DNA from: Acinetobacter dispersus
GTDB taxonomy: Bacteria > Pseudomonadota > Gammaproteobacteria > Pseudomonadales > Moraxellaceae
Direction: 5' to 3'
Assembly: GCF_009884975.1 (NCBI RefSeq)
Contig: NZ_CP041970.1
Location: forward strand, 620,001 to 684,000
DNA length: 64,000 bases
Positions 39,178 to 48,303 of the stretch are shown piece by piece. Under the pieces are notes generated by a model. The model ran no database searches. It saw only the letters and a program-made list of their open reading frames with translations, and was not told where the DNA came from. Made by a program: the position numbers and the translations under genes. How positions within the stretch are numbered: the first letter of the stretch is position 1; the number at the start of each line of letters is the position of its first letter.

Positions 39178-40506
39178 ATGAAGTCGAATGCATTATTGCT
39201 CAAAATGAGCTGTCTGGCAGTGGCTGTATATGCTGCTCAATCTAGCTTTGCAGATCAAGCTTGGTCACAGGATCGCCAATGGTTACTCGGTGATTGGAAT
39301 GGTCAGCGTCAGCAACTGGAAAAAGAAGGCTATAAATTTACAGCCTCGATCATGAGTCAAGCTGCGACCAATCTGGATGGAGGCTATAACGATGACAATG
39401 CTTTTAAAAATGCAGCGCAATTGTCTTTAGGTGCCAATTTTGATTTAGAGAAAATTGCAGGTTGGAAAGATACCAGTGCCAGTCTTTTAATCACCAAACG
39501 CGATGGTAATGCCTTAACCTTGGATCGAATTAAAGACCCACGTTCTAGTGCATTAGGCAATTCACAGGAAATCTACGGTCGTGGCAAAATCTGGCGCCTG
39601 AGTCAGGCATGGGTGAAAAAAGGCTTTGTTGACAATACGGTGCAGTTCAAGATTGGCCGTATGGGTATGTCAGAAGATTTTAATGGCTCGCAATGCGAAT
39701 TTCAGAACCTGTTACTGTGTGGTGGTCAGCTTGGAAAGTCGATTGGTTCAATCTGGTACAACTTACCTGTTGGATTATGGGGCGCCAATGTTAAATATCA
39801 ATTCGCACCTGAATGGGCGTTAGGTGTCGGTGTCTATGAAGTCAATCCAGACAATATTAAAACTGATCGCAATCGTGATGGTTTTAATCTGGATATGGAT
39901 CATGTCAAAGGCGCAACCATTCCAGTCGAATTGGCATGGCGACCAAAACTTGCTGCCTTCAATGGCTTATCAGGCGAATATAAAGTCGGGGCACTCTATT
40001 CAACAGCCGAAGCCAATGATATTGCGACTGTGGGTAAGGTACATGATGGTAAACATAGTTTTTGGTTGAATGCACAACAACAACTCAGCCAAAAAGGTGA
40101 CGATCCGAAACGTGGTTTGTACGTCAGTTTCAATGCCGTAGTTAATGATAAAGCCACTACAGCAGTCAACAGTACCCAGCAACTGGCACTTTGGTACAAA
40201 GGACCTTTTGATCGTCGTCCAAATGACTCAATTGGTTTTGGTATTGCCAATTACCTCGTAAATGATCGTTATAAAGATCGTCAGATTGAAATTAACCAGA
40301 GTCGTGGTTATGACCAATACGATGCGCTTGCTGCAGGTTATGTACCCGTACAGCGTGATGAGCTCAATGTTGAGCTGAATTATACCTATCAGTGGTCACC
40401 TGCGGTCATGTTAAGACCGAACCTGCAATATATTCATCAACCTGCGGGTGTTAAAGAGGTTGATGATGCATGGGTTGCGGGCCTGAGCATGCGTGTGAAT
40501 TTCTAA
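39178..40506 (+). CDS. quiX: OprB-like outer-membrane porin QuiX
   Basis: The 442-residue protein has a signal peptide (ending SSFADQ) and the carbohydrate-selective OprB porin start (WLLGDWNGQRQQLEKEGYKF), then aromatic beta strands ending in LSMRVNF. Encoded between quiC and quiA, it most likely lets quinate and shikimate into the periplasm. GGAGG lies nine bases before the ATG. Confidence 0.88.
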   Translation: MKSNALLLKMSCLAVAVYAAQSSFADQAWSQDRQWLLGDWNGQRQQLEKEGYKFTASIMSQAATNLDGGYNDDNAFKNAAQLSLGANFDLEKIAGWKDTSASLLITKRDGNALTLDRIKDPRSSALGNSQEIYGRGKIWRLSQAWVKKGFVDNTVQFKIGRMGMSEDFNGSQCEFQNLLLCGGQLGKSIGSIWYNLPVGLWGANVKYQFAPEWALGVGVYEVNPDNIKTDRNRDGFNLDMDHVKGATIPVELAWRPKLAAFNGLSGEYKVGALYSTAEANDIATVGKVHDGKHSFWLNAQQQLSQKGDDPKRGLYVSFNAVVNDKATTAVNSTQQLALWYKGPFDRRPNDSIGFGIANYLVNDRYKDRQIEINQSRGYDQYDALAAGYVPVQRDELNVELNYTYQWSPAVMLRPNLQYIHQPAGVKEVDDAWVAGLSMRVNF

Positions 40507-40522
40507 TACAGGAGTATGACAG

Positions 40523-42946
40523 ATGTCTGAATCTTCAAGCTCACATACCATACTGAAAATATGGTGCTTTATTTTGGCCTTAGTTTTGCTGCTGACAGGA
40601 CTGTTTTTTACAGTCGGTGGCGTAAAGCTGGCGACCTTAGGCGGATCATGGTATTTCGTGATCTCGGGTGTACTCACACTCATCTCTGCTGTTTTTATTT
40701 TTAAGAAAAAAGCATTGGGCGTATGGTTATTCAGTCTGGTTTTTGCAGGAACGATCATCTGGTCATTGATTGATGCAGGTTGGGAGTTCTGGCCTTTATT
40801 TTCAAGACTGATGTTTCCAGCAGGCTTATTTGCCGCGCTGATGTTTACTTTACCTGCCATCCGTCGTTATCAATTTCAACCGAGCACAGATTTACCTGCT
40901 TATGGTCTAGGTATATTGACGGTTATTGGTATGGTGATTGGTCTCTATCAGATGTTCCAACCTCATCCAACCGTGACGGCTTCTGGTGAGGTATTACCAC
41001 TGATTCCTGTAAAAACGGATATGAAGCAGACCAACTGGGCGCATTATGGTCAGGATTCAGGAGGGAGCCGTTTTGCTGCACTGGATCAGATCACAAGGGA
41101 CAATGTACATCAATTAAAAGAGGTTTGGCGTTTTCGGACGGGTGATTTCACCACAGGTTCGGGAAATGGTGCAGAAGATCAAATGACGCCGCTACAAGTG
41201 GGCAATAAGATTTTCCTATGTACTCCGCATAATAATATTTTCGCGTTGGAAGCAGACTCAGGTAAACAACTCTGGAAAGCCGAAGTCAACTCGAAGTCAG
41301 ATGCATGGGAGCGATGTAGAGGGGTTGCTTATTTTGATTCTACCCAAGCCTTGGTTCAGCCGACTCTGGCTGGAGCGACACAGGTAAAAGCGGTGGCAAA
41401 TAATACTTCATGCTTACGTCGAGTCTATACCAATACACCGGACGGTCGCTTAATTGCAGTCAATGCAGACACGGGCGAACGTTGTAAAGACTTTGGTGTG
41501 GAAGGTACCGTTGACCTACTCAAAGGTTTAGGTGAGGGCACAACAGCACCACGTTTTGAGGTGACTTCTGCGCCAACTATTGCGGGTACGGTAATTGTGG
41601 TGGGTAGCCGTATTGCCGATAACTTTGCTGCCGATATGCCGGGTGGTGTAATTCGTGCATACGATGTCATTACAGGTGAATTACGTTGGGCTTTTGATCC
41701 TCGCAACCCTGATCCAAACTATGTGTTGAAGGATGGAGAAACCTATAAACGTAGTTCAGCAAACTCATGGGCAGCGATGTCTTATGATCCTCAGATGAAC
41801 ACGGTATTTTTGCCAATGGGCAGCTCATCGGTCGATGTATGGGGTGGTAATCGTCAACCATTGGACCACAAATACAACTCATCCGTTCTGGCTTTGGATG
41901 CAACCACTGGCAAGGAAAAGTGGGTCTATCAGACCGTTCATAATGACCTATGGGATTTTGACTTACCAATGCAGCCAAGCTTGGTGGATTTCCCAATGCA
42001 AGATGGTAGCAATAAACCCGCTGTGGTGATTGGTACTAAATCAGGCCAGTTCTTTGTATTGGATCGTGTAACGGGCCAACCACTGACCAAAGTGATTGAG
42101 CAGCCAGTTAAACCTGCCGATATCAAAGGTGAGCAATATAGCCCAACTCAACCACGTTCGGTGGAAATGCCGCAAATTGGCAATCAAACCTTAACTGAAT
42201 CGGATATGTGGGGTGCTACGCCATTTGACCAGTTGATGTGCCGAATGAACTTTAAATCGATGCGTTATGAAGGTTTATTCACTGCACCGGGCACGGATAA
42301 ATCATTGAGCTTCCCGGGTTCTCTAGGCGGTATGAACTGGGGCAGTATTGCCTTTGATCCAAGCCATCAATATATGTTCGTCAATGACATGCGTTTGGGC
42401 TTATGGATTCAGTTAATTGAACAAACGCCAGAAGACTTGGCTGTTCAAGCCAATGGCGGAGAAAAAGTCAATACAGGGATGGGTGCAGTACCAATGAAAG
42501 GCACACCTTATAAAGTCAACAAAGATCGCTTCTGGTCGAAGTTGAATATCCCATGCCAAAAACCACCCTATGGCACCATGACGGCAATTGATATGAAAAC
42601 CCGTCAAATTGCATGGCAGGTTCCAATGGGAACCGTGCAAGATACAGGGCCAATGGGCATCAAAATGGGGCTTAAAGCACCGATTGGAATGCCAACCATT
42701 GGTGGACCAATGGCAACTCAAGGTGGGGTGGTATTCTTTGCTGCAACTCAGGATTATTACTTGCGTGCATTGGATTCATCTTCTGGTAAGGAACTGTGGA
42801 AAGCGCGTTTACCCGTAGGGAGCCAAGGTACACCGATCAGCTATGTGTCTCCAAAAAATGGCAAGCAGTATGTGCTGATTACCGCGGGCGGTGCACGTCA
42901 ATCGCCTGATCATGGTGATTATGTAATTGCGTATAGCTTGAACTAA
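40523..42946 (+). CDS. quiA: Quinate/shikimate dehydrogenase, PQQ-dependent, membrane bound
   Basis: The 807-residue protein has about five N-terminal membrane helices (residues 10-145) followed by a large periplasmic eight-bladed PQQ propeller with tryptophan-docking repeats such as LEADSGKQLWKAE, LDATTGKEKWVYQ and LDSSSGKELWKAR, and a HNDLWDFDLPMQPSL segment. It oxidises quinate and shikimate to the 3-dehydro compounds and passes electrons to ubiquinone. It is the last gene before a strong terminator. Confidence 0.93.
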   Translation: MSESSSSHTILKIWCFILALVLLLTGLFFTVGGVKLATLGGSWYFVISGVLTLISAVFIFKKKALGVWLFSLVFAGTIIWSLIDAGWEFWPLFSRLMFPAGLFAALMFTLPAIRRYQFQPSTDLPAYGLGILTVIGMVIGLYQMFQPHPTVTASGEVLPLIPVKTDMKQTNWAHYGQDSGGSRFAALDQITRDNVHQLKEVWRFRTGDFTTGSGNGAEDQMTPLQVGNKIFLCTPHNNIFALEADSGKQLWKAEVNSKSDAWERCRGVAYFDSTQALVQPTLAGATQVKAVANNTSCLRRVYTNTPDGRLIAVNADTGERCKDFGVEGTVDLLKGLGEGTTAPRFEVTSAPTIAGTVIVVGSRIADNFAADMPGGVIRAYDVITGELRWAFDPRNPDPNYVLKDGETYKRSSANSWAAMSYDPQMNTVFLPMGSSSVDVWGGNRQPLDHKYNSSVLALDATTGKEKWVYQTVHNDLWDFDLPMQPSLVDFPMQDGSNKPAVVIGTKSGQFFVLDRVTGQPLTKVIEQPVKPADIKGEQYSPTQPRSVEMPQIGNQTLTESDMWGATPFDQLMCRMNFKSMRYEGLFTAPGTDKSLSFPGSLGGMNWGSIAFDPSHQYMFVNDMRLGLWIQLIEQTPEDLAVQANGGEKVNTGMGAVPMKGTPYKVNKDRFWSKLNIPCQKPPYGTMTAIDMKTRQIAWQVPMGTVQDTGPMGIKMGLKAPIGMPTIGGPMATQGGVVFFAATQDYYLRALDSSSGKELWKARLPVGSQGTPISYVSPKNGKQYVLITAGGARQSPDHGDYVIAYSLN

Positions 42947-42963
42947 ACTTTTTAATCTCTATC

Positions 42964-42997
42964 AAAAAACGGCAATCCTTAGCGATTGTCGTTTTTT
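42964..42997 (+). terminator. Terminator of the pca-qui operon
   Basis: A 14-bp stem with one G-T wobble (AAAAAACGGCAATC / GATTGTCGTTTTTT) and a 6-base loop ends in a T run 18 bases after the quiA stop. Confidence 0.88.
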
Positions 42998-43052
42998 ATT
43001 TCAATCGAATAAAAGACCATCTTGATGATATTTGTGGCCTAGGGAGTAATAA

Positions 43053-43069
43053 TTGGCATATTCATTGCT
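43053..43069 (+). promoter_or_regulatory. Sigma-54-type promoter of the uraD operon
   Basis: TTGGCAT-ATTCA-TTGCT has the -24 GG and -12 GC separated by exactly ten bases. Transcription would begin near 43080, giving a 44-base leader to uraD. A GntR-type palindrome lies just after the start. Confidence 0.7.
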
Positions 43070-43082
43070 TAATTTATGCTAT

Positions 43083-43095
43083 CTGGTCAGACCAG
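43083..43095. promoter_or_regulatory. GntR-type operator ahead of uraD
   Basis: CTGGTC-A-GACCAG is a perfect 6-bp inverted repeat. It is the TGGTC...GACCA form bound by FadR-subfamily GntR regulators. Similar sites lie at 48201 and 49122, around the GntR gene at 48304-49020. Placed at about +4 to +16, it would act by blocking transcription. Confidence 0.7.
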
Positions 43096-43123
43096 TCTGA
43101 CAATGCGATAAATTGGAGCAGCG

Positions 43124-43624
43124 ATGCAACTCGAAACATTCAATCAATTAGGCACTGTAGAGGCAAGTCAAGTCTTGCAGAGCTGTGTGCATATCCCTAC
43201 TTGGATGTCTAAATTGCTACAGCAACGTCCTTATCTATCTATAGAACAGTTTTATCAGACTGCTACTGAGCAAGCGCAAACTTGGCAATGGCCTGAAATC
43301 TCAGCTGCCTTGGAGCAACATCCACGTATTGGCGAGAAAAAAGCGGCAGCGGTTTTGTCTGAAAAAGAACAGCAATTTTCTCAACGTGAACAAGCTCAAG
43401 TTGAAACAGACGCTGTCGTACAACTGGCGCTATATCAGGGCAATTTAGATTATGAGCACAAATTTGGGCATATTTTCCTGATTCGCGCTGCGGGTCGTTC
43501 GGGGCAACAGATATTGTCTGAACTACAACGTCGATTACTCAATACGGTTGCACAAGAGCAAGCCGAAGTAAAACAACAGTTGGCGGAAATTGCCTTGATT
43601 CGTTTAAAACAGGAGATTCAATAA
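43124..43624 (+). CDS. uraD: 2-oxo-4-hydroxy-4-carboxy-5-ureidoimidazoline decarboxylase
   Basis: The 166-residue protein is the OHCU decarboxylase of urate breakdown, with the family motif HPRIGEKKA containing the catalytic His. It makes S-allantoin from the product of UraH. GGAGCAGCG precedes the ATG. The stop overlaps the uraH start by one base (TAATG), so the two successive enzymes are coupled. Confidence 0.92.
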   Translation: MQLETFNQLGTVEASQVLQSCVHIPTWMSKLLQQRPYLSIEQFYQTATEQAQTWQWPEISAALEQHPRIGEKKAAAVLSEKEQQFSQREQAQVETDAVVQLALYQGNLDYEHKFGHIFLIRAAGRSGQQILSELQRRLLNTVAQEQAEVKQQLAEIALIRLKQEIQ

Positions 43625-43959
43625 TGGCGGGTATTAGCACACATATTTTAAATGCATCACTTGGTCAGCCAGCTCGTCAGGTATTGGTGAAATTACGTCA
43701 GGAAATCAATCATCAATATATTTTGCTGGATGAACAGTTCACAGATGCAGATGGCCGTATTCCTGCATTTAAAATCGAATCATTTATCCAAGCCAATTAT
43801 CAATTGATTTTTGAGGTGGGGGAGTATTTTCAAACTTTACATGTCGAAAGTTTTTATCCACGTGTGTGTATTGATTTTAAGGTTGCTGATATTCAACAGC
43901 ACTATCACGTGCCGTTATTAATCAGTCCGTTTTCATATTCAACCTATCGTGGCAGCTAA
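43624..43959 (+). CDS. uraH: 5-hydroxyisourate hydrolase
   Basis: The 111-residue protein is a transthyretin-related hydrolase with ISTHILNASLGQPA at the start and the invariant C-terminal YRGS. It has no signal peptide, so it works in the cytosol. It hydrolyses the product of urate hydroxylation and feeds UraD. Confidence 0.94.
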   Translation: MAGISTHILNASLGQPARQVLVKLRQEINHQYILLDEQFTDADGRIPAFKIESFIQANYQLIFEVGEYFQTLHVESFYPRVCIDFKVADIQQHYHVPLLISPFSYSTYRGS

Positions 43960-44009
43960 ACATAACTTAACAATGTGGACATCATGAACTTAATTTGAGG
44001 AATTAACCC

Positions 44010-45383
44010 ATGCAGCAAGACAATATACGTTCAGAATCAGAAACAAATATATCCGCAGAACATCAATATTTAGGCATGAATAAAAATCTGATGTATGGAT
44101 TGCAGCATGTCTTGACCATGTATGGGGGCATTATCGCACCACCTTTAATTATTGGGGCTGCAGCAGGATTGCAAGCTTCTGAAATTGGATTGTTGGTTGC
44201 AGCAGCGCTATTTGTCGGAGGAATTGCTACGGTCTTGCAAACCATTGGCTTTAAACACTTTGGGGCTAAGCTACCGATTGTACAGGGGGTATCATTTGCA
44301 GGTGTCGCGACCATTCTCGCGATTGTCAGTACCGGTGGAGGATTAGCATCTGCTTTTGGTGCGGTGATTGTGGCGTCCTTAATTGGCTTATTACTTACCC
44401 CATTCTTTGCAAAAATTATTCGCTTCTTTCCACCTGTAGTGACGGGTTGTGTGATTACCATGATTGGTATTTCACTGATGCCTGTTGCGATCCGCTGGAT
44501 TATGGGGGGCAATCCGAAGGCAGAAAATTGGGGTGATCCAGCCAATGTGGGTTTGGCTGTCATGACGCTAGCAATTGTAATTATTTTTAGTATGTTACGT
44601 AGTCAAATGCTCCGTCGTTTGGCAATTCTAGTCGCGATTGTGTTGGGAACCATCCTCGCTTATTTTGCAGGATTTGCCGATTTCTCTAAAGTTACATCAG
44701 GTTCTATTTTTGCCTTACCTAGCTTCTTCCATTTCGGTTCTCCTATATTTGAGTTTTCTGCCATTCTTTCCATGACAATTGTGACCTTGGTGATCATGAC
44801 GGAAACCACTGCCGATATTATTGCGATTGGTGAAATTGTTGGAACTAAAGTTGATTCGAAACGTATTGGTGATGGTTTGCGCGCGGATATGTTATCGAGT
44901 GCAATTTCTCCAATCTTTGGTTCATTTATGCAAACGGCTTTTGCTCAAAATGTCGGCTTGGTTGCTATTACAGGGGTGAAAAGCCGTTTTGTGGTGGCGA
45001 CTGCGGGGGGAATTTTAATCATCTTGGGATTATTGCCAATCGTGGGACGTCTGGTTGCTTCAATCCCAATGCCAGTACTAGGTGGGGCAGGCATTGTACT
45101 GTTTGGTACAGTTGCTGCAAGTGGTATCCGTACTTTAGCCAAAGTGGATTATAACGATCATAAAAATTTGATCATCGTGGCGACTTCACTGGCAATTGGC
45201 ATGATCCCAATAGTGAATCAGGAGTTTTATGCACAGTTTCCAGTCTGGGTAAAAACCTTATTGCATTCAGGCATTAGCTCGGCGTGTATCACTGCAATTT
45301 TACTCAATATCATCTTCAATCATTTGCCATTTAACAAGAAATCTGTGGATGTTGCGACTTTGCCATTAAATTCAGGGCATTGA
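44010..45383 (+). CDS. NCS2-family urate/xanthine permease
   Basis: The 457-residue protein has 14 predicted hydrophobic helices. Family motifs visible are LQHVLTMYGG (the conserved QH of helix 1), MTETTADIIAIGEI in helix 8, and QNVGLVAITGVKSR in helix 10. These fit the urate/xanthine branch of the nucleobase:cation symporter-2 family. Its place after uraDH supports urate or xanthine as substrate; the exact specificity is uncertain. Confidence 0.88.
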   Translation: MQQDNIRSESETNISAEHQYLGMNKNLMYGLQHVLTMYGGIIAPPLIIGAAAGLQASEIGLLVAAALFVGGIATVLQTIGFKHFGAKLPIVQGVSFAGVATILAIVSTGGGLASAFGAVIVASLIGLLLTPFFAKIIRFFPPVVTGCVITMIGISLMPVAIRWIMGGNPKAENWGDPANVGLAVMTLAIVIIFSMLRSQMLRRLAILVAIVLGTILAYFAGFADFSKVTSGSIFALPSFFHFGSPIFEFSAILSMTIVTLVIMTETTADIIAIGEIVGTKVDSKRIGDGLRADMLSSAISPIFGSFMQTAFAQNVGLVAITGVKSRFVVATAGGILIILGLLPIVGRLVASIPMPVLGGAGIVLFGTVAASGIRTLAKVDYNDHKNLIIVATSLAIGMIPIVNQEFYAQFPVWVKTLLHSGISSACITAILLNIIFNHLPFNKKSVDVATLPLNSGH

Positions 45384-45558
45384 TCAATATCAATTTAGAG
45401 GTGGATCTCTAATACAACCATTTTTTTAATCAACAAAAATTTAAAAGTCGCTTATTCATTTATGAATAGGTCTAGGGGAGTTTTTGTCTTGAAAAAGCTA
45501 AAAACAGGATTTTAAAGACCTAAAGCGATTTTTAGATCTAACTTTCGGGGAAATACTC

Positions 45559-46854
45559 ATGAGAAATCTTAAATTAAATGCATTAACATTGACCATCGCG
45601 ATGACCGCTGCAATGCAAGCATGGGCGGCAGATACCAGCTTAAATGGGCTGTTTAATTTGCAACAGGACTGTCAGACTCGCAATGATTCAGTTGCAACTA
45701 TAACTACAGTATTGAGTTGCGGCAGCGTGCATGGTGCAGTGAAATCAGCCTATTATTCTTTGAATAATGGCTATTTTGTCAATAATTTAAACCAAGATAC
45801 AGCTGTGATCGGTGGCTATATCAAATATGAGACCGCTCCTTTTTATGGGGTACAGGCTGCTGTTGGTTATGATATTCAGCGTCGTTTAGACGAGAAGAAC
45901 AAAAATGATGAAGTTTCTGAATTAAAAGAAGATCGTGATGGTTTAGCAGAAGCTTATTTGACATGGAAAAATGATTTGGCTCGGGTGACGGTAGGTAATC
46001 AGCGTTTAAATTTACCTTTTATGGGAGACTACGCAGACCGCCGTGTATTGATGTTTTTATATCAAGCCGCGGATGTGCAGATCGGCAACCAATATGATTT
46101 CATACGTTTGACTAAAGTTAATAAATATAAAAGTTATGCTGAAGATGAGTTTACTAAAAGCTCGCGCCAAAATTCAAAAGTAGAAACGGATGGCGTTTGG
46201 TCAATTGGTGTAGGGAAACGTTTTGAGTTAGACGCGAATAAAACCCTCAAGACACAACTCTGGTATCAAGACTATGATGACTATCTACGCTTGATTTATA
46301 CCCAAGCGGACCTTGGATTTTCACAACTGAAATATGCTCCTGAATTTTCACTACAATATATGTCTGGTAAGGATCAGGGTAAAGCATTTGCTGGTGAGAT
46401 CAACAGTCAGGTTTGGGGTGTACAGGCTGCTTTTAAAGTATTGCCTGCCGCTAGTTTGAAGGTCGCCTATAACTATATTAAGCCAGACCAGAACAGCTAT
46501 TTAAATGGTGCCTTATTAATGCCGTATGCTAGTCAAACCTCATCTGGTGAAATCTTTGCACAACCCTTTTTTACCAGTACCCAGGATTTAGGTGCAGGCA
46601 ATGCTTTGATGTTGTCCTTAGAGGGTAAACTAACTGATCAAGTGATTGCAGGGGCACGTTATTCATTTATGGATTTAAAAGAGACCGAGAGTGCCGCTAG
46701 CCGTAATCAATCAGAATATATGCTATTCGGTATTTATAATTTCGCAGGTGCTTTAAAAGGTTTCAGTGTCAGTAATTTTGCAGGGATTCAGACTTCGCCA
46801 CGTTATGACAAGAATTTTTTACAAAACCGTTTTGCGTTGAGTTATAAGTTTTAA
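45559..46854 (+). CDS. OprD-family outer-membrane porin
   Basis: The 431-residue protein has a signal peptide ending MQAWAAD and a mature region with the OprD-type start and segments (GYIKYETAPFYGVQAAVGYDIQ, VGNQRLNLPFMGDYADRRVLM), ending in a terminal aromatic FALSYKF. OprD porins take up small organic acids or amino acids. The purine genes on both sides suggest a role in purine or allantoin uptake, which is positional only. It ends at a strong terminator. Confidence 0.82.
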   Translation: MRNLKLNALTLTIAMTAAMQAWAADTSLNGLFNLQQDCQTRNDSVATITTVLSCGSVHGAVKSAYYSLNNGYFVNNLNQDTAVIGGYIKYETAPFYGVQAAVGYDIQRRLDEKNKNDEVSELKEDRDGLAEAYLTWKNDLARVTVGNQRLNLPFMGDYADRRVLMFLYQAADVQIGNQYDFIRLTKVNKYKSYAEDEFTKSSRQNSKVETDGVWSIGVGKRFELDANKTLKTQLWYQDYDDYLRLIYTQADLGFSQLKYAPEFSLQYMSGKDQGKAFAGEINSQVWGVQAAFKVLPAASLKVAYNYIKPDQNSYLNGALLMPYASQTSSGEIFAQPFFTSTQDLGAGNALMLSLEGKLTDQVIAGARYSFMDLKETESAASRNQSEYMLFGIYNFAGALKGFSVSNFAGIQTSPRYDKNFLQNRFALSYKF

Positions 46855-46874
46855 TTGATTGAGCGATTGTAGCT

Positions 46875-46906
46875 AATGCATACCTCACAAGAGGTGTGCA
46901 TTTTTT
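46875..46906 (+). terminator. Terminator of the porin gene
   Basis: A 12-bp stem AATGCATACCTC / GAGGTGTGCATT with one wobble and a 4-base loop is followed by a T run. Confidence 0.87.
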
Positions 46907-46917
46907 ATGATCAAAAA

Positions 46918-46946
46918 GATAAAAAAAGCCCCCTTGATCGGGGGGA
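46918..46946 (-). terminator. Terminator of hpxO
   Basis: On the minus strand, a CCCCC / GGGGG stem with a 6-base loop is followed by at least seven T, just after the hpxO stop. Confidence 0.75.
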
Positions 46947-46963
46947 GTTAAAAAGATAAATAC

Positions 46964-48121
46964 TTAATCCAGTGGATTACCAATAATATTGCTAATAATC
47001 CCTTGCATGATATGTGAGCCTTGTTCCTGATATAGTGATTGATACCATTCTTGAGTCACTTCTGGATCTTTCATATGAGTGATATCACAACGTTTACGTG
47101 CTCTGAGTACCATTTCTTTAGTTCGATCATTCCGTTTGTTTTGGTAGCGTGTTAGGGCATCATCTAAACCGAAGGTATTGATTTGCAGGGCACGGGCAAG
47201 GTAAATCGCATCTTCCATCGCTTGGCAGCCGCCTTGTCCAATATCGGGTGTGGTGCTGTGAGCTGCATCACCTAACAATACCACTCGTCCTCTATAGAAA
47301 TCCATAAAAGGTTCAATATCATGGATTTCAACACGATTGGTTTTTTGTTGATCTAAACAGTCTATGAGTTTTTGTACAGGCTGACACCAACCCTGAAAAT
47401 GTGCTTTTAGCTCTTGTTTATAATATTCACGATCATTTGTCAGTCCTGCAGCTAATGGCACATCGAAGAAAAAATAAAAACGATTTTGTGCAACAGGCAT
47501 CAGTGAAACACGTTTGCCTTCACCAATATACGTGGTCCATTGCAGAGCAGGGGCAATATTTTCATCTACCTCGACCAGTCCGTTCCAATTGACATAGCCT
47601 GCATAGCGACGTTCGACTTGATAGCCAAGTACAAACTGTCGAGTGAGAGAGTGAGTACCATCTGCACCAATCAGTAGATCGGCTGTGGTTTGCGAGCCAT
47701 CCTGAAAATGGACCGTGACATCTTCTTGATGAGTTTCTATTGCGGTCATTTTCATGCCCAGTTTGATATCTTCCAAACCAAATTGTTGCATTAACAATTG
47801 CTGCAAATCCGCTCGGGCAATAGGATAGGCACGTTGTCCAACTTCTTTATATAAAGGTGTTAAACTAAATTGGGTCATGGTTTGTTGGCTTAGTCCGTCA
47901 ATATAAGCCAAAGATTCCATTTGCCCACCTAAAGCCTGAATTTGATCGGTTAATCCGAGATAATTTAGGCACTTGACGCCATTTGACCAAAGTGAAATCG
48001 CAGCCCCAACAGGTAATATTTCGGCTGCCTGTTCGTAAATCGTGACCTGATGACCAAATTTTTTTAAAGCGATACCAGCAGTCAAACCGCCCATACCTGC
48101 ACCTACAATCGCAATATTCAT
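46964..48121 (-). CDS. hpxO: FAD-dependent urate hydroxylase
   Basis: The 385-residue protein is a class A flavin monooxygenase with GAGMGGL at the N-terminus, LIGADGTHS and [18 protein letters not shown] motifs, and the length and sequence pattern of Klebsiella HpxO. It converts urate to 5-hydroxyisourate using NADH and O2, so this genome need not use a copper-free urate oxidase. It has its own sigma-54-like promoter. It is divergent in orientation from the porin side and lies downstream of the GntR gene. Confidence 0.9.
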   Translation of the reverse strand: MNIAIVGAGMGGLTAGIALKKFGHQVTIYEQAAEILPVGAAISLWSNGVKCLNYLGLTDQIQALGGQMESLAYIDGLSQQTMTQFSLTPLYKEVGQRAYPIARADLQQLLMQQFGLEDIKLGMKMTAIETHQEDVTVHFQDGSQTTADLLIGADGTHSLTRQFVLGYQVERRYAGYVNWNGLVEVDENIAPALQWTTYIGEGKRVSLMPVAQNRFYFFFDVPLAAGLTNDREYYKQELKAHFQGWCQPVQKLIDCLDQQKTNRVEIHDIEPFMDFYRGRVVLLGDAAHSTTPDIGQGGCQAMEDAIYLARALQINTFGLDDALTRYQNKRNDRTKEMVLRARKRCDITHMKDPEVTQEWYQSLYQEQGSHIMQGIISNIIGNPLD

Positions 48122-48164
48122 CGTTCAGACTCTAAATATATAAATAAGTTTCTAAACAGTTCTA

Positions 48165-48181
48165 AGCGAGAAGTGTGCCAA
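48165..48181 (-). promoter_or_regulatory. Sigma-54-type promoter of hpxO
   Basis: On the minus strand TTGGCAC-ACTTC-TCGCT has a perfect -24 box and GG-to-GC spacing of ten bases; the -12 box has one change (TCGC). Transcription would start near 48154, 33 bases ahead of the ATG. Confidence 0.65.
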
Positions 48182-48200
48182 TTCTAATAACTGGTTTTAC

Positions 48201-48211
48201 TGGTCATACCA
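48201..48211. promoter_or_regulatory. GntR-type operator near hpxO
   Basis: TGGT-CAT-ACCA is an inverted repeat of the same class as the sites at 43083 and 49122. It lies about 50 bases upstream of the predicted hpxO start, between the promoter and the end of the GntR gene. Confidence 0.55.
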
Positions 48212-48303
48212 GATATTTTGCTTTATTAAAAAGCAGAAATAGAAAGGCTGCATTGATGTGGTTCAAAGCATGGGGCAAAGTGGTGCAGATTTAATTTTGG
48301 TCG

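Noticed and set aside
45395-45412. TTAGAG/CTCTAA hairpin after the NCS2 permease gene
   Set aside because: The stem is only six pairs and the T tract starts nine bases later, so a terminator call is not supported.
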